DNA from: CAYSPU01 sp964432995
GTDB lineage: Bacteria; Verrucomicrobiota; Verrucomicrobiia; Limisphaerales; JAHDYP01
Assembly: GCA_964432995.1 (NCBI GenBank)
Contig: CAYSPU010000012.1
Span: 1 to 40,244 of the forward strand
DNA: 40,244 bases
Direction: 5' to 3'
Below, piece by piece: positions 1 through 8,496 of the stretch. The notes under the pieces are model-generated. The model saw only the letters and a list, made by a program, of their open reading frames with translations, had not been told where the DNA came from and searched no databases. Numbering within the stretch: the first letter of the stretch is position 1; each line of letters starts with the position of its first letter. The position numbers and the translations under genes are program-made.

Positions 1-1503
1 TCCACTCCTTGCCGTCGGAGGCCGCGGAAAGCAGTTCGTCGAGGGGGGCGTCGTAGCCGCGGCGGATGAGGCCGCCTTCCTTCACGGCGAGCGGCGGTTC
101 GTCGACGATGGCGCGGCGGATGAGGTCGACCAGGTCGGGGAGGTCAACGAGTTGGGCGCGGAGTTCCGCAAGGAGCGGGGGAGCGGCGGGGGTTGCAGCC
201 TCGGCCAGGAGATTCGGGGCGGCGGCGGTGAGCGGATCCAGGATTTGCCGGAGGGTGGGGAGTCGTTCGAGAGCGTGGCGGAGGACCAGGAGATCGCGGG
301 CGTTGCCGGTGCCGAGGCTGAGGCGGCTGACGGTGCGTTCGAGGTCGCGGATTTCGGCCAATTCCTGGCGGAAGCGGGCGAGGGCATCGGGGTGATCGGC
401 GAAGGCCTGGACGACGTCCTGGCGGTGGCGGATGGGGTCGGCGGCGGCGAGGGGTTGGGAGAGCCAGTCGCGCAATCGGCGGGCGCCCATGGGGGTGACG
501 GTTCGGTTGACGGCCTGGTAGAGGGAAGCGGGGCGGGCGGCGTCGCGGTGGAGGGGTTCGAGGACTTCGAGGTGGCGCAGCGTGGGCGCATCGAGCACGA
601 GGTAATCGCGAGCCTGATAGAAGGTGAGGCGGTTCAGGTGCGGGACATCCCGCCGGAGGTTTTGGGTCAGGTAGTGGACGATGGCCCCGGCGGCACCGGT
701 GGCCGCCAAGTGATCCCGCAACCCGAAGCCGTCCAGCGACGCGACGTGGAAATGATCGCGGAGGGTGAACTGGGCGGACTNNNNNNNNNNGGCGCGTGGA
801 TCGACGACAGCGGCAGGCCGGGGTAGCTCACGAGCCGCTCGAACGGCTCCGGCGGCAACGAGTGGGCGATCTCGACCGCGTCGAAGCCCATGGCGGCGGA
901 CTCAGCGGCGAAGGCCCAGTCTTCATAGGTTTGCAGGCAGGGGCAGAGGTTCTGGAGCCGGTCGCGCAAGGCTGTCTGATCGGCGGGAACGAGCAATTCG
1001 GCGGGGCGCGATCGTTCCATTTCGGCGAGCAGGGCGGTGTCGTCGTCGAGTTCGGTGACCTGGAAGTCACCGGTGGTGAGATCGACGAACGCGAAGCCGA
1101 TGCGGGCGCCGACGCGGCAGGCGGCGGCGAGGTAATTGTGGCGTTCGGCGGCGAGCATCCGTTCGTCGAAGTGCGTGCCGGGGGTCAGGATCTGGGTGAC
1201 GGCGCGCTGGACGAGTTGACCGGGACGCGCCTCTTCGAGTTGGTCGCAGATGGCGACTTTCTTTCCGGCCTTGAGCAGTCGCGCCAAGTAACCGCCGGCG
1301 GCGTGGTACGGGATGCCGCACATGGGCGCGGTCTGGCGTCGGGTGAGCGCGACGTTGAGGATGGGGGCGGCGAGTTGGGCGTCCTCGAAGAAGAGTTCGT
1401 AGAAGTCGCCGAGCCGGAAGAGGAGCAAGGCGTCGCGCGGCAATTCGCTTTTGATGCGCCGGTATTGGAGCATCATGGGGGTGAGTTGCGCTTCGCGGCT
1501 CAT
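1..1503 (-). CDS. mutS: DNA mismatch repair protein MutS, N-terminal half (partial, crosses an N gap)
   Basis: MutS recognises mismatches and small loops and recruits MutL. The first residues read MSREAQLTPMMLQYRRIK and are followed by GDFYELFFEDA, which holds the Phe-x-Glu mismatch-reading motif of domain I. CGIPYHA and the connector and lever regions (LTFYQARDYLVLDAPTLRHLE) follow. The C-terminal ATPase lies beyond the left edge. The ATG at 1503 was chosen because it matches family N-termini; the open frame extends further to 1674 without homology. Ten Ns at 781-790 interrupt the gene. The sensible frame right of the gap (codon starts at coordinates divisible by 3) differs by one base from the sensible frame left of it, so the N run is not the true gap length. 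I see no frameshift outside the gap. Confidence 0.95.
781..790. other. Assembly gap (10 N) inside mutS
   Basis: Ten undetermined bases. MutS homology continues on both sides but in different frames on the minus strand, so the true number of missing bases should be 2 modulo 3 rather than 10. The gap is most likely a fixed-size scaffold placeholder. Confidence 0.97.
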
Positions 1504-1701
1504 CGGGCGCCGAAAATACTCCGAGCGTGTCGTCGATCGAAGAAAATTCTCGGGTGGAGAATGCGTTGCCGCCAAAAAAAGATGGCCAGAAAAAAATGTT
1601 GTGGTAAGAATTCGCGCGAGTAGCCCGACAACCGCACGACACACGCACAGGAAGAATACGGAGAACCAGGGCAAAGTTGATTTTGAACGCCAACACAGAA
1701 C

Positions 1702-1710
1702 GGAGGTGAT
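1702..1710 (+). promoter_or_regulatory. Extended Shine-Dalgarno of the 16-codon ORF
   Basis: GGAGGTGAT, nine bases complementary to the usual 16S rRNA 3' end, placed five bases before the GTG at 1716. Most other genes here have weak sites or none, so this one implies strong initiation and decides the start of the micro-ORF. Confidence 0.7.
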
Positions 1711-1715
1711 TCCAG

Positions 1716-1766
1716 GTGCCCGCTAAGAAGAAACCCGCAAAGAAAGCCGCGAAAAAGAAGAAGTAA
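1716..1766 (+). CDS. Lysine-rich micro-protein (16 codons)
   Basis: GTG start followed by PAKKKPAKKAAKKKK and TAA: 16 residues, all Pro, Ala or Lys after the initiator. The start is supported by GGAGGTGAT at 1702-1710, an almost complete match to the 16S anti-Shine-Dalgarno, five bases upstream. This is far stronger than any other ribosome site in the window. A Rho-independent terminator follows at 1791-1844, so the gene looks like a monocistron. The composition resembles the basic tails of histone-H1-like and HU-like bacterial proteins, which suggests nucleic-acid binding, but no domain can be named. Alternatively the unit is a small RNA or leader whose short ORF matters only for its translation. 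Confidence 0.6.
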   Translation: MPAKKKPAKKAAKKKK

Positions 1767-1790
1767 CATCCGTATTGATTGGTTGATCTC

Positions 1791-1844
1791 AGGATGGCGG
1801 GTCCTGACGGTGATCGTGAGGACCGCCATCCTGGATTCGTTTTT
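1791..1844 (+). terminator. Rho-independent terminator after the lysine-rich micro-ORF
   Basis: Left arm 1791-1805 (AGGATGGCGGGTCCT) pairs with right arm 1819-1832 (AGGACCGCCATCCT) with one bulged G. The loop is about 13 nt and a run of five T lies at 1840-1844. It sits 24 bases after the micro-ORF stop and just before the exonuclease start, so it would separate the two transcripts. Confidence 0.8.
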
Positions 1845-1858
1845 GGCTTCGTCATCCC

Positions 1859-2575
1859 ATGGCCCGGCTCGTTTTCGACATTGAGACCTCCGCGCTTCCG
1901 CGGGAGCAGTTCGACGCGGTGCAGCAGGAGTACCTGTTTCGGGAGGCGGAGCGGATGCCGGAGGGCGGGCCACGGGAGGCGCGCGAGGCCGAGTTGGTGC
2001 AGCAGATGAACCTCTGGCCCCTGACGGCCCAGGTCGTCTGCATCGCGATGTTGAATGCCGACACGGGGCGCGGGCAGGTGCTGTTTCAGGCGGAGGACTT
2101 CGAACCGGAGGCGGAATCGTCGCCGGTCCAGTTCATCGCTTGCCCGGAGGAGGTGGATGTTCTGGCCGGCTTCTGGGAGGTATCGAAGAAGTACGAACAG
2201 GTGATCACCTTCAACGGGCGCGGCTTCGACGTGCCCTTCCTGTATCTGCGTTCCGCATTGCGGAATGTGCCCATCAGCCGCAAGGACTGGCTGGGCTACC
2301 GGTTCCAGACGGAGCCGCATTGCGACCTGGCGGAGCAGTTGACGTTCTACGGGGTGAGCGGGCGCGACGGAGCAGCCCGTCGTTTCAACCTGGATTTCTA
2401 CTGCAAGGCGTTCGGGATCGAGTCGCCGAAGAGCCAGGGGGTGACGGGTCTGGACGTCGGCCGGCTCATGGAAGAGGGGCGCGGACGCGAGGTCGCGGAG
2501 TATTGCCTGCGCGATGTCCGGGCGACGCTCGAGCTCTATCGGATCTGGAAGGAGCGCCTTTGCGGCATCAAGTAG
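1859..2575 (+). CDS. DEDDy-type 3'-5' exonuclease, PolB-exonuclease-related (DNA_pol_B_exo2 family)
   Basis: 238 aa. The N-terminus LVFDIETSALP carries the Exo I motif (D7, E9). ITFNGRGFDVPFL near residues 117-129 fits Exo II, and EYCLRDVRATLELY near residue 218 fits Exo III with the Y-x3-D spacing of DEDDy nucleases. These features match the predicted 3'-5' exonuclease family related to the PolB proofreading domain (COG3298). The expected reaction is metal-dependent removal of 3' nucleotides from DNA or RNA; the substrate is unknown. The ATG at 1859 opens directly on the conserved strand. The HEAT-repeat gene starts 16 bases after the stop, so the two are probably co-transcribed. Confidence 0.85.
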   Translation: MARLVFDIETSALPREQFDAVQQEYLFREAERMPEGGPREAREAELVQQMNLWPLTAQVVCIAMLNADTGRGQVLFQAEDFEPEAESSPVQFIACPEEVDVLAGFWEVSKKYEQVITFNGRGFDVPFLYLRSALRNVPISRKDWLGYRFQTEPHCDLAEQLTFYGVSGRDGAARRFNLDFYCKAFGIESPKSQGVTGLDVGRLMEEGRGREVAEYCLRDVRATLELYRIWKERLCGIK

Positions 2576-2591
2576 CGGGCGCCGTCACCGG

Positions 2592-3710
2592 ATGCGTTTC
2601 TCTTCCCCTGAACCGGGAGCGGGTGGGACGCGACGCGGTTCGCGTGGGGGGCGATGGCGCGCGGGGCTGCTGGCCGTCCTGGTGGTGGTGGTTTTCGTCG
2701 TGTGGCAGGCCCGGAGGGCGGAACGCGAACGAGAGGGGCCAGTCCACGCCGGGCGTTCCGCCCTTTCCTGGGCGAAGGACCTGAATCATCCGTTCCCCGC
2801 GTCCCGGAGCCGGGCTCAGGAAGCCATTCAATCGCTGGGGGCGGCGGCGGTTCCCAGCCTGCTGATCGCCCTCGGGCAGCGTGACTCGGTCTTTCTTCGC
2901 CCCTACGAAGGAGTCTCCGAACGGATCCCGCGCCGGTTACGGGCGTGGATGTACCATGGGTTGCACCCGTATACGGCTCGGGAACACCGGGTCGCGGCCG
3001 CGGCAGCACTCGGTCTGTTGGGAACGAATGTGCCGCCGGAGCCACTGGCGTCCGCGTTGGGGGACCCTGAGTATCAGGTGCGGATGCGGGCATCGGAAGC
3101 GCTGGGCCGGATGGGGGCGGCGGCCGTGCCTGCGGTGCGACAGGTTGTGGACAGTCGCCGTGCGGAGGCCCGACTGCATGCCTGTTGGACGCTGGGTCTG
3201 ATGGGAACGAACGCGGCTCCGGCCGTGCCGGATTTGGTGGCGTGTTTGGGCGATCGCTCAGCGGACGTGGCCAGGGTGGCGGCGGATGCGCTGCTGAGGG
3301 TTGGGATCGCGGCGGTGCCGGAGTTGCTGCGCGTGGTGCGCAGCGGCACGACGCAGGACCGTTTGGATGCGTTGGCCGTCCTGCAGCGGATGGGCGGGGG
3401 AGCCCGGTTCGCCATTCCCGAACTTGTCGGGAGTCTCCGAGACCCGGATCCGGCTGTTCGCGCCGCGGTGGTAACGGCAATTGCGAGCATTTGGCCGTTT
3501 GCGGAGGAATCCGTCGGGGTGATGTCCGGTGCTTTGGGGGATCCGGCGCCGGAGGTTCGGGCGGCGGCCGCGGCGGGTTTGGGGCGAGCGGCTCCTCTGG
3601 CGAAGTCCGCAGTGCCGGCCCTCGAACGGCTTCGGGACGATCCGGAGGAGAGCGTGCGCACGAACGCGGTGAAGACGCTGGAACGGATCAAGGCGTCCGC
3701 CCGGCGTTGA
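2592..3710 (+). CDS. Membrane-anchored HEAT-repeat protein
   Basis: 372 aa from the ATG at 2592 (MRFSSPEPG). The frame is open further upstream, but that stretch lies inside the exonuclease gene. A hydrophobic segment, LLAVLVVVVFVVW, near residues 25-38 should anchor the protein. From about residue 70 to the end the sequence is a series of about 30-residue helical repeats of PBS-lyase/HEAT type, for example LGDPEYQVRMRASEALGRMG and LRDPDPAVRAAVVTAIASI. These form scaffold surfaces for protein contacts. No catalytic motif is visible. It lies between an exonuclease and pyrK; the functional link, if any, is not evident. Confidence 0.8.
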   Translation: MRFSSPEPGAGGTRRGSRGGRWRAGLLAVLVVVVFVVWQARRAEREREGPVHAGRSALSWAKDLNHPFPASRSRAQEAIQSLGAAAVPSLLIALGQRDSVFLRPYEGVSERIPRRLRAWMYHGLHPYTAREHRVAAAAALGLLGTNVPPEPLASALGDPEYQVRMRASEALGRMGAAAVPAVRQVVDSRRAEARLHACWTLGLMGTNAAPAVPDLVACLGDRSADVARVAADALLRVGIAAVPELLRVVRSGTTQDRLDALAVLQRMGGGARFAIPELVGSLRDPDPAVRAAVVTAIASIWPFAEESVGVMSGALGDPAPEVRAAAAAGLGRAAPLAKSAVPALERLRDDPEESVRTNAVKTLERIKASARR

Positions 3711-3745
3711 CACCGTTCGGGGTGCCGCCCATGCTGCGGAGGGCG

Positions 3746-4624
3746 ATGGTTGAGCAGACCGTCCAGATCGTCTCGAACGAGCGTGACACCGACCTTTACT
3801 TCCGGTTGGTGGCGCGCGCGCCGGAAATCGCTCCGCGGGTCCAACCCGGACAGTTCGTCCACGTGCGGATTCTGCCGCTGAAGGAAGCGCTGTTGCGCCG
3901 GCCGTTCAGTGTCTTTCAGGTGGCCGGCGACACGTTCTCGATTCTCTACAAGTCCGTAGGCCGGGGGACCGAGGTGTTGTCGCGGATGCGGGCGGGCGAG
4001 GAACTCAGCGTGATTGGCCCGCTCGGCCGCGGGTTCACCCTGCCGCGGGCCGGGGGCGAAATCCCGTTGTTGGTCGCCGGCGGTTACGGCATGGCGGCGA
4101 TGTACCTGCTTGCCGAGCGGTCGCCGCAGAAGGGCATCGCGTTCGTGGGCGGGCGCCGGCGCGTGGACATCCTGTGTGAGGAGGAATTCCGAGCTTTGGG
4201 CTGGGAGGTGCGCGTCGCGACGGAGGACGGCAGTTGCGGGGAGAGAGGCATGGTGACACAGCCGCTGTTGGCCGAGCTGCGCCGCCCGGCAGCCCGACGC
4301 AAGCTGTTCGCGTGCGGTCCCACGCCGATGCTCAAGGCGATCGGCCGGATTGCCGACGACTTCGACGTGCCGGCCGAGCTTTCGCTGGACGAGCACATGT
4401 GTTGTGGTGTCGGTGTGTGTTTGGCGTGCGTGCTCCCGATCCGGGCCGGGGACGGTTGGGAGTACCAGCGCGCCTGCACGGAGGGACCGGTGTTCGATTC
4501 GCGGCAGGTCGTTTGGGAGACGCCTCCGGCGCCCTCGCTGCCGGGCGTCCGGCGGCGCAACCCGAACGGTCATCCTGAGAGGCAGCCGACGCCGCCGCTC
4601 CCCAACCCGCTCGCCCCGCTGTGA
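3746..4624 (+). CDS. pyrK: Dihydroorotate dehydrogenase electron-transfer subunit PyrK
   Basis: 292 aa. PyrK passes electrons from the PyrD flavin to NAD+ through FAD and a [2Fe-2S] cluster. The order is an FAD-binding barrel (RRPFSVFQV, residues 48-56), a nucleotide-binding fold (PLLVAGGYGMAAMYLL, FACGPTPMLKAI), and a C-terminal cluster site CGVGVCLACVLP followed by a fourth Cys in RACTEGPVF, giving the C-x4-C-x2-C...C pattern. The ATG at 3746 fits family N-termini (MVEQTVQIVSNE). ATG 3731 and GTG 3722 are in-frame alternatives, and none has a clear ribosome site. A Pro/Arg-rich tail of about 35 residues follows the conserved domain. The stop overlaps the pyrD GTG. Confidence 0.93.
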   Translation: MVEQTVQIVSNERDTDLYFRLVARAPEIAPRVQPGQFVHVRILPLKEALLRRPFSVFQVAGDTFSILYKSVGRGTEVLSRMRAGEELSVIGPLGRGFTLPRAGGEIPLLVAGGYGMAAMYLLAERSPQKGIAFVGGRRRVDILCEEEFRALGWEVRVATEDGSCGERGMVTQPLLAELRRPAARRKLFACGPTPMLKAIGRIADDFDVPAELSLDEHMCCGVGVCLACVLPIRAGDGWEYQRACTEGPVFDSRQVVWETPPAPSLPGVRRRNPNGHPERQPTPPLPNPLAPL

Positions 4625-5532
4625 ATCTCTCCGTTCAGATCGGCAAGCTCCGGATGCCGAACCCGGTCACGGTCGCCTCCGGCACGTTCGGCTACGGCGT
4701 CGAGTACGCCCAACTTCTCGACCTGAACCAACTCGGCGCGGTGACCGTCAAGGGCATCCGCCTCCATGCGGTCCGCGGCAATCCCACGCCACGCACCGCC
4801 GAGGTTACCAGCGGCATGTTGAACGCCATCGGCCTGCAAGGGCCCGGCGTGGACGGCTTCATCGAGAAATACTGGCCGTTCCTCAAGGCGCTGCGAGTGC
4901 CGACGATCATCAACATCTGGGGGACCACGGTCGACGAATACGCCGAGGTGGCGCAGCGGTTTGATGCTCTGGGAGGCGTCGGCGCCCTCGAGCTCAACGT
5001 TTCCTGTCCGAACATCAAGGAAGGCGGCGCCCAGTTCGGCACCGACTGCCGGCTGCTCCATCAGGTCGTGGCCGCCTGCCGCAAGTCCACCGCGCTGCCG
5101 CTGATCACCAAGCTGAGCCCCAACGTGCCGAACATCGCGATGTACGCGAAGGCCGCGGAGGAGGCCGGCAGCGACGGCCTGGCGATCACGAACAGTTTCC
5201 CGGCCATGGCGATCGACATCGAGACGCGCAAACCGAAGCTCGCCAACATCACCGGGGGTTTGACCGGGCCGTGCATCAAGCCGATTGCCGTCAAGCTCGT
5301 CTGGGAAGCCGCCCGGGCGGTGAAGATCCCGATCATCGGCATGGGCGGCATTGAGACGGCGGCGGACGCCATCGAGTTCCTCATGGCGGGCGCCACCGCC
5401 GTGGCCGTCGGCACGGCGAACTTCTATGAGCCGCAGACGGCGCTGCAGGTGATCGCCGGTCTCCGCGAGTTCATGAGGCGGAAGGACATCGACGACGTGC
5501 GGGAGTTGGTAGGCCGCGTGCAGACGGAGTGA
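4621..5532 (+). CDS. pyrD: Dihydroorotate dehydrogenase, class 1B catalytic subunit
   Basis: 303 aa, normal for PyrDB. It oxidises dihydroorotate to orotate in pyrimidine synthesis with FMN. Seen in order: SGTFGYGVEYA near residue 20, the substrate loop TSGMLNAIGLQGPGVDGF (63-80), the catalytic cysteine in NVSCPN (C129), and the FMN phosphate site IIGMGGIETAADAIEFLMAGATAV (about 238-261). The GTG start at 4621 overlaps the pyrK TGA as GTGA, so translation is coupled and the two subunits form the expected PyrK-PyrD complex. The presence of PyrK and of the active-site Cys exclude the quinone-dependent class 2 enzyme. Confidence 0.95.
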   Translation: MNLSVQIGKLRMPNPVTVASGTFGYGVEYAQLLDLNQLGAVTVKGIRLHAVRGNPTPRTAEVTSGMLNAIGLQGPGVDGFIEKYWPFLKALRVPTIINIWGTTVDEYAEVAQRFDALGGVGALELNVSCPNIKEGGAQFGTDCRLLHQVVAACRKSTALPLITKLSPNVPNIAMYAKAAEEAGSDGLAITNSFPAMAIDIETRKPKLANITGGLTGPCIKPIAVKLVWEAARAVKIPIIGMGGIETAADAIEFLMAGATAVAVGTANFYEPQTALQVIAGLREFMRRKDIDDVRELVGRVQTE

Positions 5533-5677
5533 GCGCGCGGACCGGGGACGACCGAGACCACTGCGCCACTGACGCGAGGATCCGGGAGGCGCCGTCGGGC
5601 TTGCTCCTGCAGGAGACGTATGCCATGGTCGGGCGTCCTCAAATCGTGAAGACGCACGCTCCTTGAAGGAGGCTGCC

Positions 5678-6808
5678 ATGTCCGCGAACGCGACCGAGTT
5701 GAACCTGGATCGGATCAGTGTGCGGGAGATACTGAACGCCCTGGCCGACGGGGCCTACGTGACGGACGCGAACCGGCGGATTGTGTTTTGGAACCGGGCG
5801 GCGACGCGCATTACCGGCTGGGGTGCGGGGGAGGTCGTGGGACGGTCGTGCTCGGACAACATTCTGGTGCACATGGACAAGGACGGACACGCGTTGTGCG
5901 GCCAGGAGTATTGTCCCCTCTACCGGTCGATGGCGACCGGCAGGGAGAGCGAGGAACCGCTGCTCGTGTTCGCGCAACATCGGGGCGGCCAGCGAATTCC
6001 CGTCGAGGTGACCGTGGCGCCCATCTTCGACCAGAACGAGAAGGTGGTTGGTGGAATCGAAGTCTTCCGTGATCTGACAGAGATGATGAGCGACCTGCGG
6101 AAGGCGCGTGTGATTCAGGATCATTCCCTCGGGGGCGATCTGCCGGGCGATCCGCGGTTGCAGTTTGCTGTCCGTTATTCCCCCGCCGAGGTCGTGGGCG
6201 GTGACTTTTACCGGCTCGAATCCCTCGGATCGGACCGGTACGCAGTGTTGGTGGCCGACGTGATGGGGCACGGCATCGCCTCGGCGCTGTACACGATGCA
6301 GTTGCGGGCGCTATGGGACGACGGCCGGGAATGGCTGGCGACGCCGGGGTCGTTCCTGGCGGAGCTGAACCGCCGGTTGAGCCGGTTGGTCGATGCGGAC
6401 GGTTATTTCGCGACGGGGGTCATGGTGGTTGTGGATGCTGCGAGCGGGGAGCTTCGTTTGGTGCGGGCTGGGCACGCGGCGCCACTCCTGGTTTCGGCAG
6501 GGGGAGGCGTCCGTTCCATCGGCGGCCGTTCTCCGGCCTTGGGATTGGTGCAGGAGGCGACGTATGCGGAAACCGTGGAACACCTCGGACCGGGAGAAAC
6601 GCTGCTGTTGTTCACGGACGGCGCCACGGAGATTGTGAATGCTGCTGGCGAGGAGTTGGGCGAGGAGGGGCTGTGTAGGATCTTGCAGGCGGGCGGCTTT
6701 GCCGGTGGCACGATGTCCCTGGACCGGGTGGAACGGTTGCTGTTGGACTTCAGCCAACGGATTCGCCTCGCCGACGATCTTACGCTTCTGAGCATACACC
6801 GGGCGTGA
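5678..6808 (+). CDS. PAS domain plus PP2C (SpoIIE-type) protein phosphatase
   Basis: 376 aa, cytosolic, with no membrane segment. Residues 15-125 form a PAS sensor domain (DGAYVTDANRRIVFWNRAATRITGW is its classic opening). Residues 150-376 are a PPM/SpoIIE phosphatase with the metal-binding acidic motifs VVGGDFY, VADVMGHGIASAL, LLFTDGATE and the terminal DDLTLLSIHR. Such proteins usually dephosphorylate anti-anti-sigma factors (RsbU-like partner switching) or response regulators. No STAS or HATPase partner lies nearby. AAGGAGG at 5666-5672, five bases upstream, fixes the ATG at 5678; a TTG at 5663 would overlap that site. About 145 non-coding bases separate it from pyrD. Confidence 0.9.
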   Translation: MSANATELNLDRISVREILNALADGAYVTDANRRIVFWNRAATRITGWGAGEVVGRSCSDNILVHMDKDGHALCGQEYCPLYRSMATGRESEEPLLVFAQHRGGQRIPVEVTVAPIFDQNEKVVGGIEVFRDLTEMMSDLRKARVIQDHSLGGDLPGDPRLQFAVRYSPAEVVGGDFYRLESLGSDRYAVLVADVMGHGIASALYTMQLRALWDDGREWLATPGSFLAELNRRLSRLVDADGYFATGVMVVVDAASGELRLVRAGHAAPLLVSAGGGVRSIGGRSPALGLVQEATYAETVEHLGPGETLLLFTDGATEIVNAAGEELGEEGLCRILQAGGFAGGTMSLDRVERLLLDFSQRIRLADDLTLLSIHRA

Positions 6809-6822
6809 CCTGTGATTTGGGG

Positions 6823-6850
6823 TTGCATTGAGAGGCGCGCTGCCTAGCAT
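6823..6850 (+). promoter_or_regulatory. Possible sigma-70 promoter before the tonB-exbBD set
   Basis: TTGCAT at 6823-6828, a 16-bp spacer and TAGCAT at 6845-6850, in the only gap between the phosphatase gene and the TonB-like gene. The boxes match the consensus in 4/6 and 4/6 positions, so this is suggestive only. Confidence 0.35.
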
Positions 6851-6927
6851 GCCGCCGGGTTGCGCCTGGCGACCTGAATCAGCCGCGGCGAGGCGTGGGG
6901 CGAGGGCAAACCGTGGCGTTGAGGCGT

Positions 6928-7647
6928 ATGTCAGGCAAGAAACAACAGGAACCGGGCAAGTACGAGTTGCATTCGGAATTGGCACAGATGTGCCTGCCCG
7001 CGGCACGGCGTGACCGGAACCAGAGGCTGGCCTGGGTCAACTCCCTCTGTTTGCTGTATCTGACGATCGGCTTTATTGGTTTGAAGCCGCCCGCATTGGC
7101 CCTCCGGGAAGTGCCACCGATCGAGGAGCCGATCATCACGGTGATCGAGACTCCGCCGCCCGTGCAGCAGAACCAGGCCGACCAGCCGGACGAAATTCAG
7201 GAGAACAGCCAGGAGCCGCAGGATACGCCCCAGGTTGTGGTGGTGGTGCCGGACGCGCCCAGCATCAGTTTTTCGGTCCCCACGATCGGCAACGTGTTGG
7301 TTACCAAGGGAAATGTGGCGGCGCTGCCCCCTGCGGAGCCGATGCGGTTCACGCAGGCTATTCCCACGAACCGCACCATTCTCAATCTGCGGTTCACCGG
7401 CCGGGGCGGCAGTTTCCCCCAGCCGGATTACCCGCAGTGGGCCCTGCAGGGAAAGATGCAGGGAGTGGTCGTGCTCCGGATCACGGTGGATCCGACGGGG
7501 GCGATTACCGAAGTGGAGATCGAGCAGTCGTGTGGCCATGCGCAGTTGGACCGCCACACGATCACGCATATCCGGCGGCGCTTCACTTTCCCCCCGGGGG
7601 AAGGGGAACGGATCTATCGGTTGCCGGTGGATTACACGCCGATTTGA
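6928..7647 (+). CDS. TonB-like energy transducer
   Basis: 239 aa. The protein has a cytoplasmic N-terminus, one membrane span (WVNSLCLLYLTIGFIGL, residues 36-52), and a periplasmic Pro/Gln/Glu-rich stretch (residues 62-105, with PPIEEPIITVIETPPPVQQ). A TonB C-terminal domain follows from about residue 150 (GGSFPQPDYPQWALQGKMQG, VVLRITVDPTGAITEVEIEQSCGH, ending IYRLPVDYTP). TonB couples the inner-membrane proton gradient to outer-membrane transporters. The ATG at 6928 was preferred; GTG 6895 is an in-frame alternative adding 11 residues, and neither has a strong ribosome site. ExbB follows after 127 bases. No TonB-dependent receptor is in the window. Confidence 0.85.
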   Translation: MSGKKQQEPGKYELHSELAQMCLPAARRDRNQRLAWVNSLCLLYLTIGFIGLKPPALALREVPPIEEPIITVIETPPPVQQNQADQPDEIQENSQEPQDTPQVVVVVPDAPSISFSVPTIGNVLVTKGNVAALPPAEPMRFTQAIPTNRTILNLRFTGRGGSFPQPDYPQWALQGKMQGVVVLRITVDPTGAITEVEIEQSCGHAQLDRHTITHIRRRFTFPPGEGERIYRLPVDYTPI

Positions 7648-7774
7648 CGCGGGGGCGGCTCGGTGCGCCGACGCCCCGGAGCGGCGGGAACGGCGCGTTG
7701 GCTGGTCTGCTTGGTCCGCCCAGCAAATGGCTTGATTTCACCGGGGATTCCCCGATTCTAGCCCGACTTATATT

Positions 7775-8449
7775 ATGGAAGTGATGCTCGCAAACGTGGT
7801 GGTGGAGTGGTTCAAGAAGGGTGGCCCGGTCATGTGGCCGATCCTCATCTGCTCGATCGTGGCCGTGGCCGTGGTTGGGGAGCGCGTCTTCTGGTGGTGG
7901 CGCGAGAGCTTGCGCCGCGACCCGGAAACCATGGAGAAGGTGCTCGCCGCCCTGGAAAGCGACGACCTGGCTGGGGCCACCGGTCTTGCCAAGGACTCGC
8001 GTGATCCGCTGGTCCGGATGATCTTTCACGGGCTGAACCACTATCATTCCTCGCTGGAAGGCGCCTTGGAAGTGGCGGCGGGCGTGGAATTGCAGCGCGC
8101 CGGTCGGTTTCTCACGGTCATGGACACGATGGTGACGCTGGCGCCGCTCCTGGGCCTGCTGGGAACCGTGACCGGTCTCATGCGCGCCTTTCTGCAGGTG
8201 GGCGATGCCGAACTGTCCGTCGTCGCCGTCACGGGCGGCATCGGCGAAGCCTTGATCGCCACGGCCTGCGGCCTCGGCATTGCCATCCTCAGCATCGTAC
8301 CCTTTAACTACTACACGCGCAAACATGCCCAACTGCAGTTCGAGCTGGAAACCGCCGCCACCAACGTCGTCGTGATGGTGAATGCCCTTCGCCAGAAACG
8401 GGCGGCGGCCGGTCAAACGGGTGCAGGAGGCGCCTCCGGTCGCGCCTGA
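7775..8449 (+). CDS. exbB: MotA/TolQ/ExbB proton channel family protein
   Basis: 224 aa. Three membrane spans are visible: WPILICSIVAVAVVGERVF (about 21-39), TLAPLLGLLGTVTGLMRAFL (about 122-141) and GGIGEALIATACGLGIAILSIVPF (about 152-175). This is the ExbB/TolQ layout, with the conserved LLGLLGTVTG and GEALIATA.GL motifs. It forms the pentameric proton channel that energises TonB. ATG 7784 is an in-frame alternative start. Two exbD genes follow, and a TonB-like gene precedes it, which supports ExbB over TolQ. Confidence 0.9.
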   Translation: MEVMLANVVVEWFKKGGPVMWPILICSIVAVAVVGERVFWWWRESLRRDPETMEKVLAALESDDLAGATGLAKDSRDPLVRMIFHGLNHYHSSLEGALEVAAGVELQRAGRFLTVMDTMVTLAPLLGLLGTVTGLMRAFLQVGDAELSVVAVTGGIGEALIATACGLGIAILSIVPFNYYTRKHAQLQFELETAATNVVVMVNALRQKRAAAGQTGAGGASGRA

Positions 8450-8496
8450 TCGGCGCCGCTTCACCCGCTTGCCGTGCTGCCGCGACTCCCCGGCGT

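Noticed and set aside
781..790. Frameshift mutation in mutS
   Set aside because: The frame change coincides exactly with the N gap, so gap size error explains it.
1067..2320. 417-codon minus-strand frame across mutS start and exonuclease
   Set aside because: It overlaps two genes with clear motifs and crosses the terminator. Shadow frame.
5604..5615. 12-bp palindrome CTCCTGCAGGAG between pyrD and the phosphatase gene
   Set aside because: Short, single, and not placed as an operator or terminator. Likely chance.
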